From Plectrocnemia conspersa (lineage: Eukaryota > Arthropoda > Insecta > Trichoptera > Polycentropodidae): a stretch of DNA of 64,000 nt. Shown in pieces: positions 11,139 to 22,445 of this stretch (position 1 is the first letter of the stretch; every line of letters starts with the position of its first letter). The stretch lies in the NCBI GenBank assembly GCA_009617715.1, contig VTFK01000281.1, positions 434,001 to 498,000 on the forward strand, in the 5' to 3' direction. The position numbers and the translations under genes are program-made. The notes beneath the pieces are model-generated. The model made no database searches. It saw only the letters and a list, made by a program, of their open reading frames with translations, and was not told the origin of the DNA.

Positions 11139-14100
11139 GTAAGTTTAACGCCTAATTTATGTCCTTTTACATTAGGTTTTATTTGCTCAATTCGTCTGGA
11201 CGCAATTTAAGTGATTTTAGCCCGAGAATAAAAACTCGACGCATTAATAAAACATTAAACGTGCGCAAAGTAAACGAATTTTGTGCATTCTGTGAACTCT
11301 GAATAATCGTAGAATATGACGTAGTCTCCGGCGATTTTGTGAATATAAAGCGTCTGTAAATTTTAATATTAAATTACGTCGAGGACCGTGAAATACGCAA
11401 TAAAATAAAATAACATTATACAAGTTAAAATATTAATAAAAAGTATTTTAATACGAGTTACTCAAAAATTTAATTGAAATTTTATTCATAAATTCATCAA
11501 TAAAATTATTCAGAATATTACGATATTATGTACTTTATCTAACCTAATTTATTAGTTCCTCTATGTATTTATAAATAAATATGTTAATAGTCTCTTTAGT
11601 CTGTATTTTCGCAATTTTATTTTACATTTCTTCGAAAAGCTTTATAGCTTGGAATGAATAACGAGCGGATGTGTTTGAAATTTATAAATGTTGTTATTAT
11701 ATGTATCTGCTTAATAAATATTTTAAAATATTCCTTAACAAAAAGGTAGTACGAGAATACGACGGTATATTTGTTAGTAATATCTAAAGGTCGAACAATT
11801 TGGTTTTTGATAGCAATCTATTTTGAAAACTATAAAATATAAGTAATACTTATTTTAAGTGTCAGCTTTTATAAGCATATTTTTTATGTAGCAATTTTTG
11901 AGTCACGTACATTCTGTATAATTAAAAATACATTATTCTCTCTTAGTTTTGTCTGGTTTCGTCATATTCAATCATCTTAAGATATTAATCTCTGAAATTC
12001 GAACGCCGTAACTAGACTTACGTAAAGAGGGAAGCGGCTGCTTTATCTACTCCGTTTAATACGAGTTCGAATAAAATCCCATGTATCTCATGTCAAGAGT
12101 AATTAGTGTAAATGCCTCATAAAAGTTTCCGTCTTAATAAAATTTCTAATGGATGTGAATTATATGCTTTTTATACACTTGGCCTGGATTTATGTGAGTT
12201 TTTTTATTGTTCTTGCTCAACTGTGACGATTATTTTTGTCATGTTTTTAATAATAATCTTTGCATGAACACTTAAGTTTGAATAAGTAAAGATTAAAATC
12301 ACCAAGAGGTTGTTAAAAATACATTTTAGGATCACTAATCCTTAGAAAATTCACTTGTCAGAATAATAATTGCACTGGTTAGTGAGTCGTGAATATGAAT
12401 AGTATGTTACTTTATTGCGTTTTTAACGCATATATGCAACAACTCCTATTCCCACGATCAATACTTAACTCCAATGTGTGATTTTTTTACTCGGCCAGGT
12501 ACTTTCACAAAATTTTAGAGTATTAAAAAAAATATACAAATATTAATTCAATATAATACATAAAAATGTATAACGTGAAATATTAACATAAAAATATAAA
12601 AATTTTCACTTGCGTTTTAGTGAAATCATATCCGAATACATTTTCACTGGTAGATATATATTTCTATTAGCAAAAATATGATTTAACTAATAAGCGCTAC
12701 TAATATTATATGCTGCTCTAAGCAATCCTAGAAATTTAACCCAACAATTTAAAAACGTCCTTTTTCTGTCAAACTCAAACCTAATCAAACCCAAATTAAC
12801 GCAATGAATGACGAAACGACATAACGAAATGAGTTCGGTTTGCTTTAATTTATTTTAAATATTATAGTATTTTGTCAAATTATGACGTCAAAATTCTGTA
12901 AATCGCATACAGTTTTACTGATACTGGGCAATGATATTGTAAATGGATTTTAAGTTTGTAAAATTATATTTATTTTAGTGAAAATATTAATTTACTGGTA
13001 ATATACTAACATTTACTGTAGCATATAATATATAAAGTACAAACGACGTACTAAAGAAAATAATTAATATCCTTTGCATTATAAAGATAAGTTAATATGA
13101 CATGTCTGATATTTATTCTAAAGTCATATTATGATTTAGATTGAAAGAAGTTTAAAAATTGAACATTTTTATTAGGTTTTTACTATTATATTTATATTAT
13201 ATACAATTTTCAATAGAAATTTTAATTTAGCCCAGATAAATATTTTTTTCCTAAGCTTCTTTTGCTGCAGAATAAACCTTATAAACGTAGACTTTGCAAA
13301 CTACGTTATTTAAAGTCGATTTTTATAGAAATACTACATAATTCAATGTACCATAAGTCGCAACTTTAAAAAAAATTAATGCAATCTTTTCTACTATTAG
13401 CGATACCCAAAAATCAGCCTTAGTTAAAATATTTCTCTTTATTGTAAATTCATACATAAATACATATGTATGTATGATATTTATCTTTTCTGTTTTTTTT
13501 TCTAAATATCTCGACTATGTTCGTTAAAGATTGCTTAAAAATTATATTTTTTCAAAAATAAAAAAAATCGTATTTTTTTGTAAAAATAATGTAAAGTATT
13601 CAGAAATGTATTTATTACTTAAAAATAATTCACTACTGTTAAATACTTTTACAATATATTTTAGTGTGAAGAAAAAATGTTCTATAATCGTTATTATATT
13701 GCGGTTTTTATTAAATATTGCTCTGAGGCCGCAATGACGGCAAGTCATTTAGACGCTTACTTCTGCAATATATTTATTAAATTGAAGCTGGCAGTTTATA
13801 TTTATATAAAATTATTAAACGTCCGATTTATATTATATACTATTACCCAGTTAAATTCGGAGAGTCAGTGACAAAGGTTGCTTTAAGACTAAGCGCTCGT
13901 TAATGACTTTACCATAACATAAACGGACCGATCACACTTCCCTGAGGAACTCAGGGAAGTGTGATCGGTCCGGTGAGTGTTCATTATTCAGGGAAATAAT
14001 ATAGATTTTGCCTCTCTGGTGTGTTTTATATTCATTTTATTAGTAAATAAAATCATATTTTTTTATTTAATTTATATTTTTATATTAAGCATGAAATTAA

Positions 14101-17100
14101 TTACTTCATAACATAATCTTACTTAACGAAATTATATTATTATCAATAAATTGTTTTTGTTGGTAAAAAAGCTTTGGGTAATGTTTACTTGTCAATATTA
14201 ATGTATGTTTGACAAATGTTACGTCTAAATTATAAATTAAACCACACGTGCACAAAGTTTTGTATATTTTACAGTTACTGTTTTATATTAATTTTATAAT
14301 TATAAAGTTTTACAATACAATATTGAAATACCAAATTCAATGAACCAATGTCTGGTGGATAACCTCCAAAAGGGTATCAAATTAAATATTTTCCAATTAA
14401 GCACACAGCGCAATGTAAAATATAAAAATGTTGTTATTAAAAAAATAAAACGAATGTCGTGCATATCAAAATGAAAAGTATATATCTTAATAAATTCAAG
14501 TAAAAGCATATTTTTAATTATAAATATATGTTTAAAATATTTTTATTTGAATACCAAATTTACAACTTCTAATAAGGAGTAAAAATGATTCTAGTATCAA
14601 TCTGATTATTTCACTACAATTTTTATTATTATTTTATTATAAAAGTATATCAGTAAATAATTGAAAAAAAAATGTTATTAGCTTTAGAAAAATGTTCGAT
14701 GATGTAGTCCTTCAAAATTTAGTTATCTGCAATATCCATCTAAATACATTGAGTAAATAAATTAATTTAATAACTAAAAATATTACTTGACTTCTAAATT
14801 TTCTGTTTGCATATTTTAATAAAAAGTCATTAAAGATTTCTTATTAAATTATTTTCTCGCTGTTTCATTTTTTTCATCAATATATAATACATACATACAG
14901 ACGCAGAAATCTCGAAAGCGCGATAGACTTTTTTCATCCTCGTGTTTCTCGTGCGATTACATTATTTATAAGGTCAATATTAAAGCATTCAAATGTACTC
15001 TTCAAATATTTATTCGTTCAATTTGAAAAATATTTTTCGTACGTGAAAAATATTATTCTGAACGCGACGTGACACCGTTAAAGCGTGCTTTGAATACGTG
15101 CTTTTACGTATATTATTTTCCTGTGCGCTTTACCGTTGTACTCGGGTATTACTGTACTAGTGAACTCCAAAATTTGTATGCTGTATTCGAGAGATGAACT
15201 AGTGTAATCCTTGAAGTTCTATTCCCAAATTCAATTTCAGTCTGTTGTTGTTGAATATTTATTATTATTACCTTGTAAGCTAGCGGTAACAAGGTAACTA
15301 TTATATTAATAAAAAAGGTAAATACATTTTACAGCTCCAAATACCCACCATCTTTACGTTGTATGTCTACGTTATACGTACGTTATCTTACCAGAGAATT
15401 TCTCATAAGTAGGGTACAAAGTTTCGAGCCCTAAACTTAATATTTCAGCTTGAATGTTTGCTTGGCATATACTTGCTTCCTTAAGTTGCCTCAGGCAATA
15501 AAGAAAATATTTGAAAATTAATCACGCAGGCTTTGCTAGTATGCAAAGTGGCTTTATTACATTGTTACTATAAAAAAATGTCTACTTTCTTAAATTGATT
15601 AAAAGTTTGTCGACATTGCATACTTATGATCTATATTTAACAAAATATTTTGCCATATTACTAGTGCCTGTTTCAATTATCAACACATAAAGTTAGTAAA
15701 AGAGCAGCTAAAGCCGCTTAAGCACTAGTCACAACTTCATATATAATTTTTTTTATATTTTTCCATCGATTTTCTATACTTAGATTCAATAGAAAAAATC
15801 TTAAAATTGTGGTAAAAAACGCTGCTTATATCAAAAAAATTATTATTATTTAAAATATTTCTTACATTTCTTATATTTCACATTGGATCACATCTTGCAA
15901 GAAAATATATTAAATTCTCAACAAGCTGTGAAAATCGTCTTTCGGGCTAATTGAGTTTATCTCTAAGCATCTTCCCTGCCAGCATAAACAAGCTACCACT
16001 ATTATGACAAAACTGTGTTAATAAAAAAGACGCATACTTTGGTTAGTTGTACTTTAAATTCGCAATTAGATATTTCATATTTAACTTTGTAAAGTCGGCA
16101 ATTATATATTTAAACATGAATATTTTATTTTAACTGGAAGTTTTGACACAAGAGTATTTTAAAATAATCAGAAAAAAATAAGAACTGGCAGAATGTAAAT
16201 TAGCTGAAAATATAATTAATTACTTGAAATCATAATATGAGAAAGAGATATGTAAATATTGTACAGATAATGAAAAAATCATAATAACACAAAGGGGATA
16301 TAAAAGAATCGATAAGAAATTATTACTTTTTAAGAACATACGTCCTGTTTCTATTATTAAATCAAAAATTCATGGATAGAAATTATTATCAACCACAATG
16401 ATTGCTCAAAAAAAAGTCATTACATTAAAATTATTGAATGTAACGAGATGATATTTTGATGAAGAATGCCTAAATAAATTTATGATGTGTAAAATTATTA
16501 TATATAATATAAAACAACATAAAATAATAACAATCTATAAAATATTTATTAATATCATATTATGGATTGTATGCAGATGCTTTTACAATGATTTTTAATT
16601 TTAATGTAAAAATAGACTAATTTCATTTTTTATATTGCAATAATTTTTTTTTATTTAGAAATAGTTTTTTGCTTTAAAAACCTTCAAAATACATATGACG
16701 AGTGTTGATTTTTTATTCTGTTTAATTTCTTAAGCAATTTTTTACCACAATCTTATGATTTTTTCTATTTAATCTAAGTATAGAAAATCGATGTACGAAT
16801 ATCAAAAATTTTATTTATAAAGTTGCGACTAGTGCTTAAGCTTTTTTAAATTTGAAGCTCGATTTGAAAAAATCGATGGATGTGAAAATGATTTTTATTA
16901 TACAGTACCTCATCTTATTTTAGCGCAAAAAGTAACAATTTAATGTAATTTATTCAGTGCAACATTAAAAAAACTAATAAGACTTCACACATATCAAAAT
17001 TAACAAATAAGCATTTAAAATGAGTACTGAAGACAATATTATCTCAACAAATTTCTCTTGATATTGATCAAATAATTTCTGAGTAATGATGTCAAATTTA

Positions 17101-20100
17101 TGAAAAAAATAATACTGAACTTTTTTTTATTAAAAAAATTATTTAAAAAAACTGTTTAATTTTATTTTCAAATATAAGTATAATACGTTTTATGCTTGCT
17201 ACAATTTCTGCAGCCCGCAAATTCTTTTCATTTGTCGGCCCCTTTTTAAGCATGAGTTTGACACCACTGGTTAAAGGTAATAGATCGGAACCTCTCAAAA
17301 CATCATTGTCCACAGCCGTGCTAAATACGTCATTGACATTTCGAGCTGTCTCGAGAACATACATATATACAAAGATGATTTCAGCGATAGCGAAAATATT
17401 GTGCACAAAGATGTAAACCACTATGTTATATTTTTATTTTATTTTGAACGATATTTTTTGTAAACTTGTACAATATATGAGAGCGTATGCGAATTGAATA
17501 TTTATAAAATATTGACTGTTTGATACATGAAAGAAAATTATTATATCATATAAAGAACCTTTTTATATATTCATGTAAAAAAATGACGAGTCATTAAACT
17601 AATTTCAAAAACAGTCCAATTCGTCTTGAAGGGTTAGTATATATTAAAATACTTTAATATTTTCTTTGTTTGAATATCTGTATTAATATATTAAAGTTAA
17701 AATCAATAGTTGTTTAAGATCTACTAATGCTAAAAGCCTTTTAAGCACTAAATAATTACTTTCATATAGCTAATTACATAAATATGAAATCACCCTCATT
17801 ACTCTTTTTTCCAGTGAAACTCAAGAAAATTTACATAACCACGAGGTCGAATTGTGATACGCTTTAAGTGACTGCATTATTGCCTTAATGGCAATGTTAT
17901 CGCGCTTTTGTAATTGGTATGCAAATGCAGTCGTGTCCACGACATGCAAGCCAAAAGCAAACTACAGACGCTTTGTCACGTGAAAGCTGAATTTCGTTAC
18001 CACAGAACGAGGAGCGCTTCCGAATTTCGACCACGTACACGTCAGTCGCGGTGCTTCGGGCTGATTATCACGTTAATACGCCATTTCTTTTGTTATTAGC
18101 TAATAAAATTTATGACTTTGCGAAATTACGTTAGTAACGGAGATCACGTCACGTGGCACAACCGCCTTAAATGATGTTTATTACTGCAATTTCTATGAAC
18201 ATGACTGAGAGTTATAAAAATAAATCGTATAATTATCGGGTTGTGCAATAAGTCATATTGTTTGCGTTGTACCAACACCATATACCGAACAATGTTGAAA
18301 ATGAGATACTTGTATAAAACATAAATAAGAATTTATTCTAAAAGGGTTAAATCAAGATTTGAATACAGAAAAATTCAATGAAATTCATATTAATGTTTCT
18401 TTAATGGTTAAATGCGGCAATGGCACGCTTTACGCGAATACCAAAATATCACTTACATCTACCAATGTGTACAAAGCGGTATATAACCCTTAAATTTACG
18501 ACTGTCGAATTATTTTCAATTAAAATTAGATATTTTTAAAATTGTATTATTTTTATTCCGTTGAAACGTATTTCCGGAAGTTCTTTCATACTATAACACA
18601 ATGTGGAACGGTGTTTCGGAAACATTTAATGTTATCACCTGTATGAAACACACCATATAAATATAATGAATTCCGTGAATTTTACACGAACGAATATTTC
18701 CATGAAATTATCCTGAATTTGATTTATTATATAAACACAAAATATACCAATTTAACGTGTTTATTTAAAATTTTAGTATAATAGTGAACTTACTTTTTAT
18801 TAAAAAATAAAGCGTGTTTTATGGATGTATAATTAAAATGCTATAATTTTAATATTTATTATAATTGACTTATATTAAATTGAATGTGAAAGGATATATT
18901 TATTTATTTATGTTTTTTTAATAATACGCTACATTTATTTTATTTAATTGTACATAATGAATACAAAGTAAAAATATGTTTTCCTTTTCATAAGGCTCAT
19001 TTGATGGGCTACATTTTTTATTATTACATATTTTTTATTCAAATTATCAAAAGCAATATGTCACATGAAATTCAAGGATAAATTTAGTACTTCTAATTAT
19101 TAATGGACGTGCTGTCTATTTCAGTAAAATAAAATTAATTAAAATGTCGAACTTCGTAGTAAAAATATATATTTTATAGTATGATATACATGCGTTATCA
19201 TAAATCCATAACACGTGAAAGTACATTTATTTTTCGATATCTTTATACACAAGGTGAGCCCATAAAAGCCGAAGTATGTAAGAAGCTTAAAGTTTTTTTA
19301 TGAAATATAGTTTATAGAAATATTCTACATCAAGCTATTAATAAAAAAATCTTTAATAAATTTGTTTTCTTGCTATACCATATATCTATCTAGTCTAGAT
19401 TTTATTTTAATATTTGAGTCAGGAGTATTGAAAGATATTTATCATTGAAATATATCTTTAAAAAAATGCATTTGCAAAATTTATAAAGCCATCTGTACCT
19501 CATTGTATATATGAGGAATTTTTGTAAAATCAATTATAAAATAACCTTAAATCTAATTTAAGTAGTGAGCCAATTAGAAATTTTATATGTAGTATTATTG
19601 TCTGATTTTACTTTAGATGACATGTTTTTTTTAAAGGGTAATTTTAAGAACAATATGTAGTAATGTATCTGCAATATTTAACTGTATTACATACATACAT
19701 TTTTTCTTTCATCAGTATTTTTGGAGAATTTACGAGCATTTTGTGAAGTGAAGTCGAGAAATTATAATGCCTAGTGGTCGCGTAAGAAGATAGGACCTTT
19801 TCAATTTACTACTAAAAAGAGTAAACGTCGCAGTTCCTAGTGTATCTTGTCGATTTCTTCACTATAACTTTCAGCTGTAATAGTTTCGCTAGCGTTAAAA
19901 AATGTAGTGGAATATTTAAAGGCTGGACCACCAGATGTCCAACTTTTGTAAGAGATGCACTACAGTAACCAAATGAGAAATGGATTGTTTTATATTGCAT
20001 ATAAAAAGCACATAGCAAACTTTGCAACGACGATTTTTTTATTTTATTCAATTTGTGTGGCACCCGTTTTTTAAAGCTTTTATATATTTTTTTTACTATT

Positions 20101-21970
20101 TCAAGTGATTCACAATTTAATTTACTGATTTATTTATATAAAAGTGCACTTTTAGATTATATCTGTGAAGTACAACAGAAATGGACCATAAAACAATACT
20201 TATTACGCGTTAAAAGCACCATAAATCAGTTCTTACAACACATTATAAATTGCTAACTTAGATCGAAAAACATTATATATTTTTCAACTTAAATAAATAA
20301 ATAAATTAACATTTAATAAGTTAAAAATATAAAACTGTTTATAAATCACATTAAGTGAACTTTTTTGGATAAAGAATAAATATTAATTAAACGATAGATC
20401 TAGATCTTTATTATATTTTAAATTATATTTTGAAAATTTTTAATTATATATGAGCACATAATGTTAATATTTTATTTTATAATAAACATTATTTTACAAC
20501 TTTGAAAAACATTTAATAATTGTGAAATAACTTTTTACAAAAAATGGAGTCAAACATCATATTTTGTACTTGCGATGAAATAAATGATTTTCTATAGATG
20601 TTGATTCAAAAATGAATACAGATTTAATGAAAAAAATAAAAGGTTAAGAAATACTTATTTTTAACATATCATAAAGAAACGCCGAGTCAAGTAACAAAAC
20701 TGAAAATGACTCCAAAATCTGAAAATCTCTACAAACTTTTTAATGGTGTTGAAAAGAAATTACCAAAAGACTAGCTGCATTTTAAATGGTCTTTGATTAG
20801 CAAAATAATGATAGCAAAAGGTTTATTAATACCTATTCTGTCGACAATATTCCAACCGGCGGTTGCAAAATATTAATAATTTATTTATGATTTAATATAT
20901 GAAATACCTTGGACTCGAGATGAAATTTTTTGGTTATCAAGACATCAAAAAAGTCGAGAATAACCAGATTTCATTTTGTATGTATCAAGGGTTGAAACAG
21001 ATACAACCTTGCTGGTTTTCAAACGATTTATTACAACAATATTTTTTTATGGTTTTTAAGATTTATTTGGAAATGATAGCTGTTTTAAGCACAGACTTCA
21101 AACATAAAGTTCACTCTACAACGTCACATAAACCCAAGCAAAACCATTTATATTTTACTAGCTTTATATATTTATTTTTGAAACACCCTTTGTATCCAAA
21201 TTGAAATCAATTTATGCAGCAGTATTAATATTTATTATTTTCTTTATTTTCAGTGCGGTGTAGAGAAATCTCTATCGACAATCGGTCGCTGCTTTTCCGG
21301 CGAACAACGCAAATCAAACGAATCCCAATGCCCCATGCTCCAAACACCTCTAAACAAACCGACGATAACGACCACAAAACCAGATGAGGCGCAGCAAAAG
21401 ACCAAACCAACCAAGAAAAAAGCTCTCAAAACGGGCAACGTTTTTAAAAAACGTGACTCGTTGAACGTGTTCAAAAACCAAAAAGATGCCAAAGAATTTC
21501 CGGGGAACGTTAGCTCGCCGCACCAAAAAAAGCTGCGCTTCCAGCTAGCCAAAGAGAGGAAAGCGTCCACGACGTTAGGGATAATCATGTCGGCGTTTAC
21601 CTTTTGCTGGGTGCCTTTTTTCGTACTGGCATTAGTGCGACCTTTCCTGTCAGACCCAGAAGCAATCCCCCATTCCTTGTCGAGTTTGTTCCTGTGGCTC
21701 GGCTACGCCAACAGCTTATTGAACCCCATCATATACGCGACGCTGAACAAAGACTTCAGAAAACCGTTCCAAGAGATCCTCTACTTTAGATGCTCAAATT
21801 TGAATCACATGATGCGGGAGGAGTTTTATCACAGCCAATATGGTGATCCAGAACAACACTATTGCGCCGTGAACAGTTCGCACAAGACCCAAGTTTACGA
21901 GGAGAGCGTCGAGATCGTCACCGCCGACGAGAAGGAGCTCAAAGAAAGGACTTCGGAGAGCTTTCTATGA
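10113..21970 (+). CDS. 5-HT7: Serotonin receptor, 5-HT7 type (class A GPCR), spliced gene
   Basis: The coding sequence is join(10113..11138, 21254..21970), giving 580 residues. This is close to what I recall for insect 5-HT7 receptors. The family sits in the plasma membrane of neurons, binds serotonin and usually couples through Gs to raise cAMP. What is visible: a hydrophobic N-terminal stretch (about residues 16-27), N-glycosylation sequons at N36, N41, N70 and N84, TM1 with GN at 122-123, D151 in TM2, amine-binding D185 in TM3, DRY at 202-204, W230 in TM4, P273 in TM5, FxxCWxPFF at 457-465 in TM6, NPIIY at 499-503 in TM7, and a helix-8 stretch FRKPFQEILYFRC. The segments KPLEYGVKRTPRRM, LPPLLILGNE, QIYATLGSFYIP and SPHQKKLRFQLAKE are those of insect 5-HT7 rather than 5-HT1 or octopamine receptors. 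The start is the first Met after an in-frame TAA at 10092-10094. No frameshift or missing key residue is seen. Subtype assignment is from recognition, not a search. Confidence 0.95.
11990..12130. promoter_or_regulatory. Intronic GC-raised island
   Basis: Short stretch rich in CpG and CGTAA-type words inside the 5-HT7 intron, with no open frame. A regulatory role is inferred from composition and position. Confidence 0.2.
13924..13972. repeat. Perfect 23-bp hairpin with 3-nt loop in the 5-HT7 intron
   Basis: The left arm 13924-13946 and the right arm 13950-13972 are exact reverse complements, joined by GAA. The arms are GC-rich (for example GATCACACTTCCCTGAG) in an AT-rich intron. I see no transposon ends or target duplication around it. 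It may be a recent fold-back insertion, a remnant of a MITE, or a small structured RNA element. Confidence 0.95.
14890..15200. promoter_or_regulatory. Intronic GC-raised island
   Basis: Raised GC with many CpG sites (words such as GAACGCGACGTGACACCG) and no coding frame. A candidate intronic enhancer by composition only. Confidence 0.2.
15722..16835. mobile_element. TTAA-bounded element with about 105-bp terminal inverted repeats
   Basis: The arms 15722-15828 and about 16733-16835 are inverted copies with roughly 85 percent identity; they start GCACTAGTCACAACTT and GCACTAGTCGCAACTT. Each is flanked outside by TTAA (15718-15721 and 16836-16839). TTAA is the target duplicated by piggyBac-type transposases, but the ends lack the usual CCC start, so the superfamily is uncertain. 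The 900-bp interior is AT-rich and I see no transposase, which fits a non-autonomous element. It lies in the 5-HT7 intron. Confidence 0.65.
17143..17421 (-). CDS. Unrecognised 92-codon intronic frame
   Basis: The middle part (VNDVFSTAVDNDVLRGSDLL, then an SGVKLMLKKG stretch and a predicted helix with RAAEIVAS) is less biased than typical AT-rich read-through. The frame is antisense to 5-HT7, inside its intron. Its start and end are AT-rich noise. A decayed transposon gene is the likeliest reading, but no family was recognised. Confidence 0.15.
   Translation of the reverse strand: MVYIFVHNIFAIAEIIFVYMYVLETARNVNDVFSTAVDNDVLRGSDLLPLTSGVKLMLKKGPTNEKNLRAAEIVASIKRIILIFENKIKQFF
17880..18200. promoter_or_regulatory. 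Intronic GC-raised island
   Basis: Raised GC and CpG with E-box-like CACGTG sequences (TCACGTG near 17976). The + frame at 17914-18099 has no family features. Candidate regulatory element by composition. Confidence 0.25.
19722..19936 (-). pseudogene. mariner transposase remnant, antisense in the 5-HT7 intron
   Basis: Read on the - strand, the tract follows the order of mariner transposases: WWSS (family WWTA/WWSA), a decayed IHYSF block, then NASETITAESYSEEIDKIH (family GQTITAEYYC..LD..H), then VVN.KGPIFLRDH (family VNRKGPILLHDNARPH). Stops and at least one frameshift interrupt it, and the catalytic HDNARPH motif is only partly kept. This covers about 70 of the roughly 345 residues of a mariner transposase. 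No terminal inverted repeats were found, so the element is truncated or internally deleted and dead. Confidence 0.6.
21254..21970 (+). CDS. 5-HT7: 5-HT7 receptor exon B: rest of loop 3, TM6, TM7 and C-terminal tail
   Basis: The exon begins after a pyrimidine-rich acceptor ending in CAG at 21251-21253 and continues in phase 0, encoding residues 343-580. The first 90 or so residues are a basic, Lys- and Thr-rich stretch of loop 3 with no obvious domain. It then joins the conserved HKKLRFQLAKE-type segment (here HQKKLRFQLAKE) leading into TM6 (447-470) and TM7 (483-506). C522 after helix 8 is a likely palmitoylation site. The tail is acidic (EESVEIVTADEKELKE) and ends in ESFL before TGA. Coding frames on the opposite strand and in other frames over this exon are shadows. 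Confidence 0.95.
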   Translation, partial: CGVEKSLSTIGRCFSGEQRKSNESQCPMLQTPLNKPTITTTKPDEAQQKTKPTKKKALKTGNVFKKRDSLNVFKNQKDAKEFPGNVSSPHQKKLRFQLAKERKASTTLGIIMSAFTFCWVPFFVLALVRPFLSDPEAIPHSLSSLFLWLGYANSLLNPIIYATLNKDFRKPFQEILYFRCSNLNHMMREEFYHSQYGDPEQHYCAVNSSHKTQVYEESVEIVTADEKELKERTSESFL

Positions 21971-22445
21971 TCGCAGCCATTGGAGAACTTCCAAGAAAAC
22001 GTAACTGTGATTTAAAAAAAACTATTATCAAATATGGACATTTTTTAATTTATTCCCAACGAATGTTCCATTTCGGCAAGCGCAGTGACAACGTTTAAAA
22101 CAATCTAGTCCCAAAGACACAAATTAGTTAAAACTCTATTGAGAGCATTCGTAACGAATGATAAGTGTACATAAAAGATATTATAATAGATTGGATACTT
22201 AAAAAAATTAGCAATAATAAATATATAAAATTGCTGTGATTAATATTATTAATAAATAAATAAACATATATATATAAATAAATATGTTACTACATAATGT
22301 GAATATGTATACAGGACTGTCACGAAAAACGATACATGCTTTGAAAACGAATTCAGATATAAAACATATTTACTTACAGCGTTGTTATGCAGAAATCATA
22401 TGTGTAAATTCATTGAAAAATAGTCATCATTAAACGCTAAATAAA
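21971..22445 (+). other. 5-HT7: 3'-UTR of 5-HT7 with candidate poly(A) signals
   Basis: AATAAA occurs at 22216, overlapping again at 22251-22260, and at 22440. The sequence is so AT-rich that such hexamers are expected by chance, so the true 3' end cannot be chosen. A short hairpin with 12 of 13 paired positions follows at 22512-22544. Confidence 0.35.

Larger units (their letters stand above)
11139..21253 (+). other. 5-HT7: Intron of 5-HT7 (10,115 bp, phase 0)
   Basis: The intron runs from GTAAGT to CAG and splits the third intracellular loop. It is AT-rich. It contains GC-raised islands at about 11990-12130, 14890-15200 and 17880-18200, a perfect hairpin at 13924, a TTAA-bounded element at 15722-16835 and a mariner remnant at 19722-19936. 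Other open frames of 60-100 codons in it have no recognisable protein character and look like chance frames. One exception worth noting is a frame on the - strand at 17143-17421, described separately. Confidence 0.9.

Noticed and set aside
18235..18285. Mariner-type terminal repeat (ATCGGGTTGTGCAATAAGTC)
   Set aside because: The phrase resembles mariner ends but there is no matching inverted end within a few kb.
20899..21204. 101-codon + frame just before exon B as an alternative exon
   Set aside because: It has the Phe/Lys/Tyr bias of AT-rich read-through, ends in a stop before the acceptor and has no GPCR similarity.
21225..21588. Two - strand frames over receptor exon B
   Set aside because: They are antisense shadows of the Lys/Thr-rich loop 3 and TM6 coding sequence.
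21604..22098. Additional + frames over the end of exon B and the 3'-UTR
   Set aside because: They are out of register with the receptor and show no protein features.
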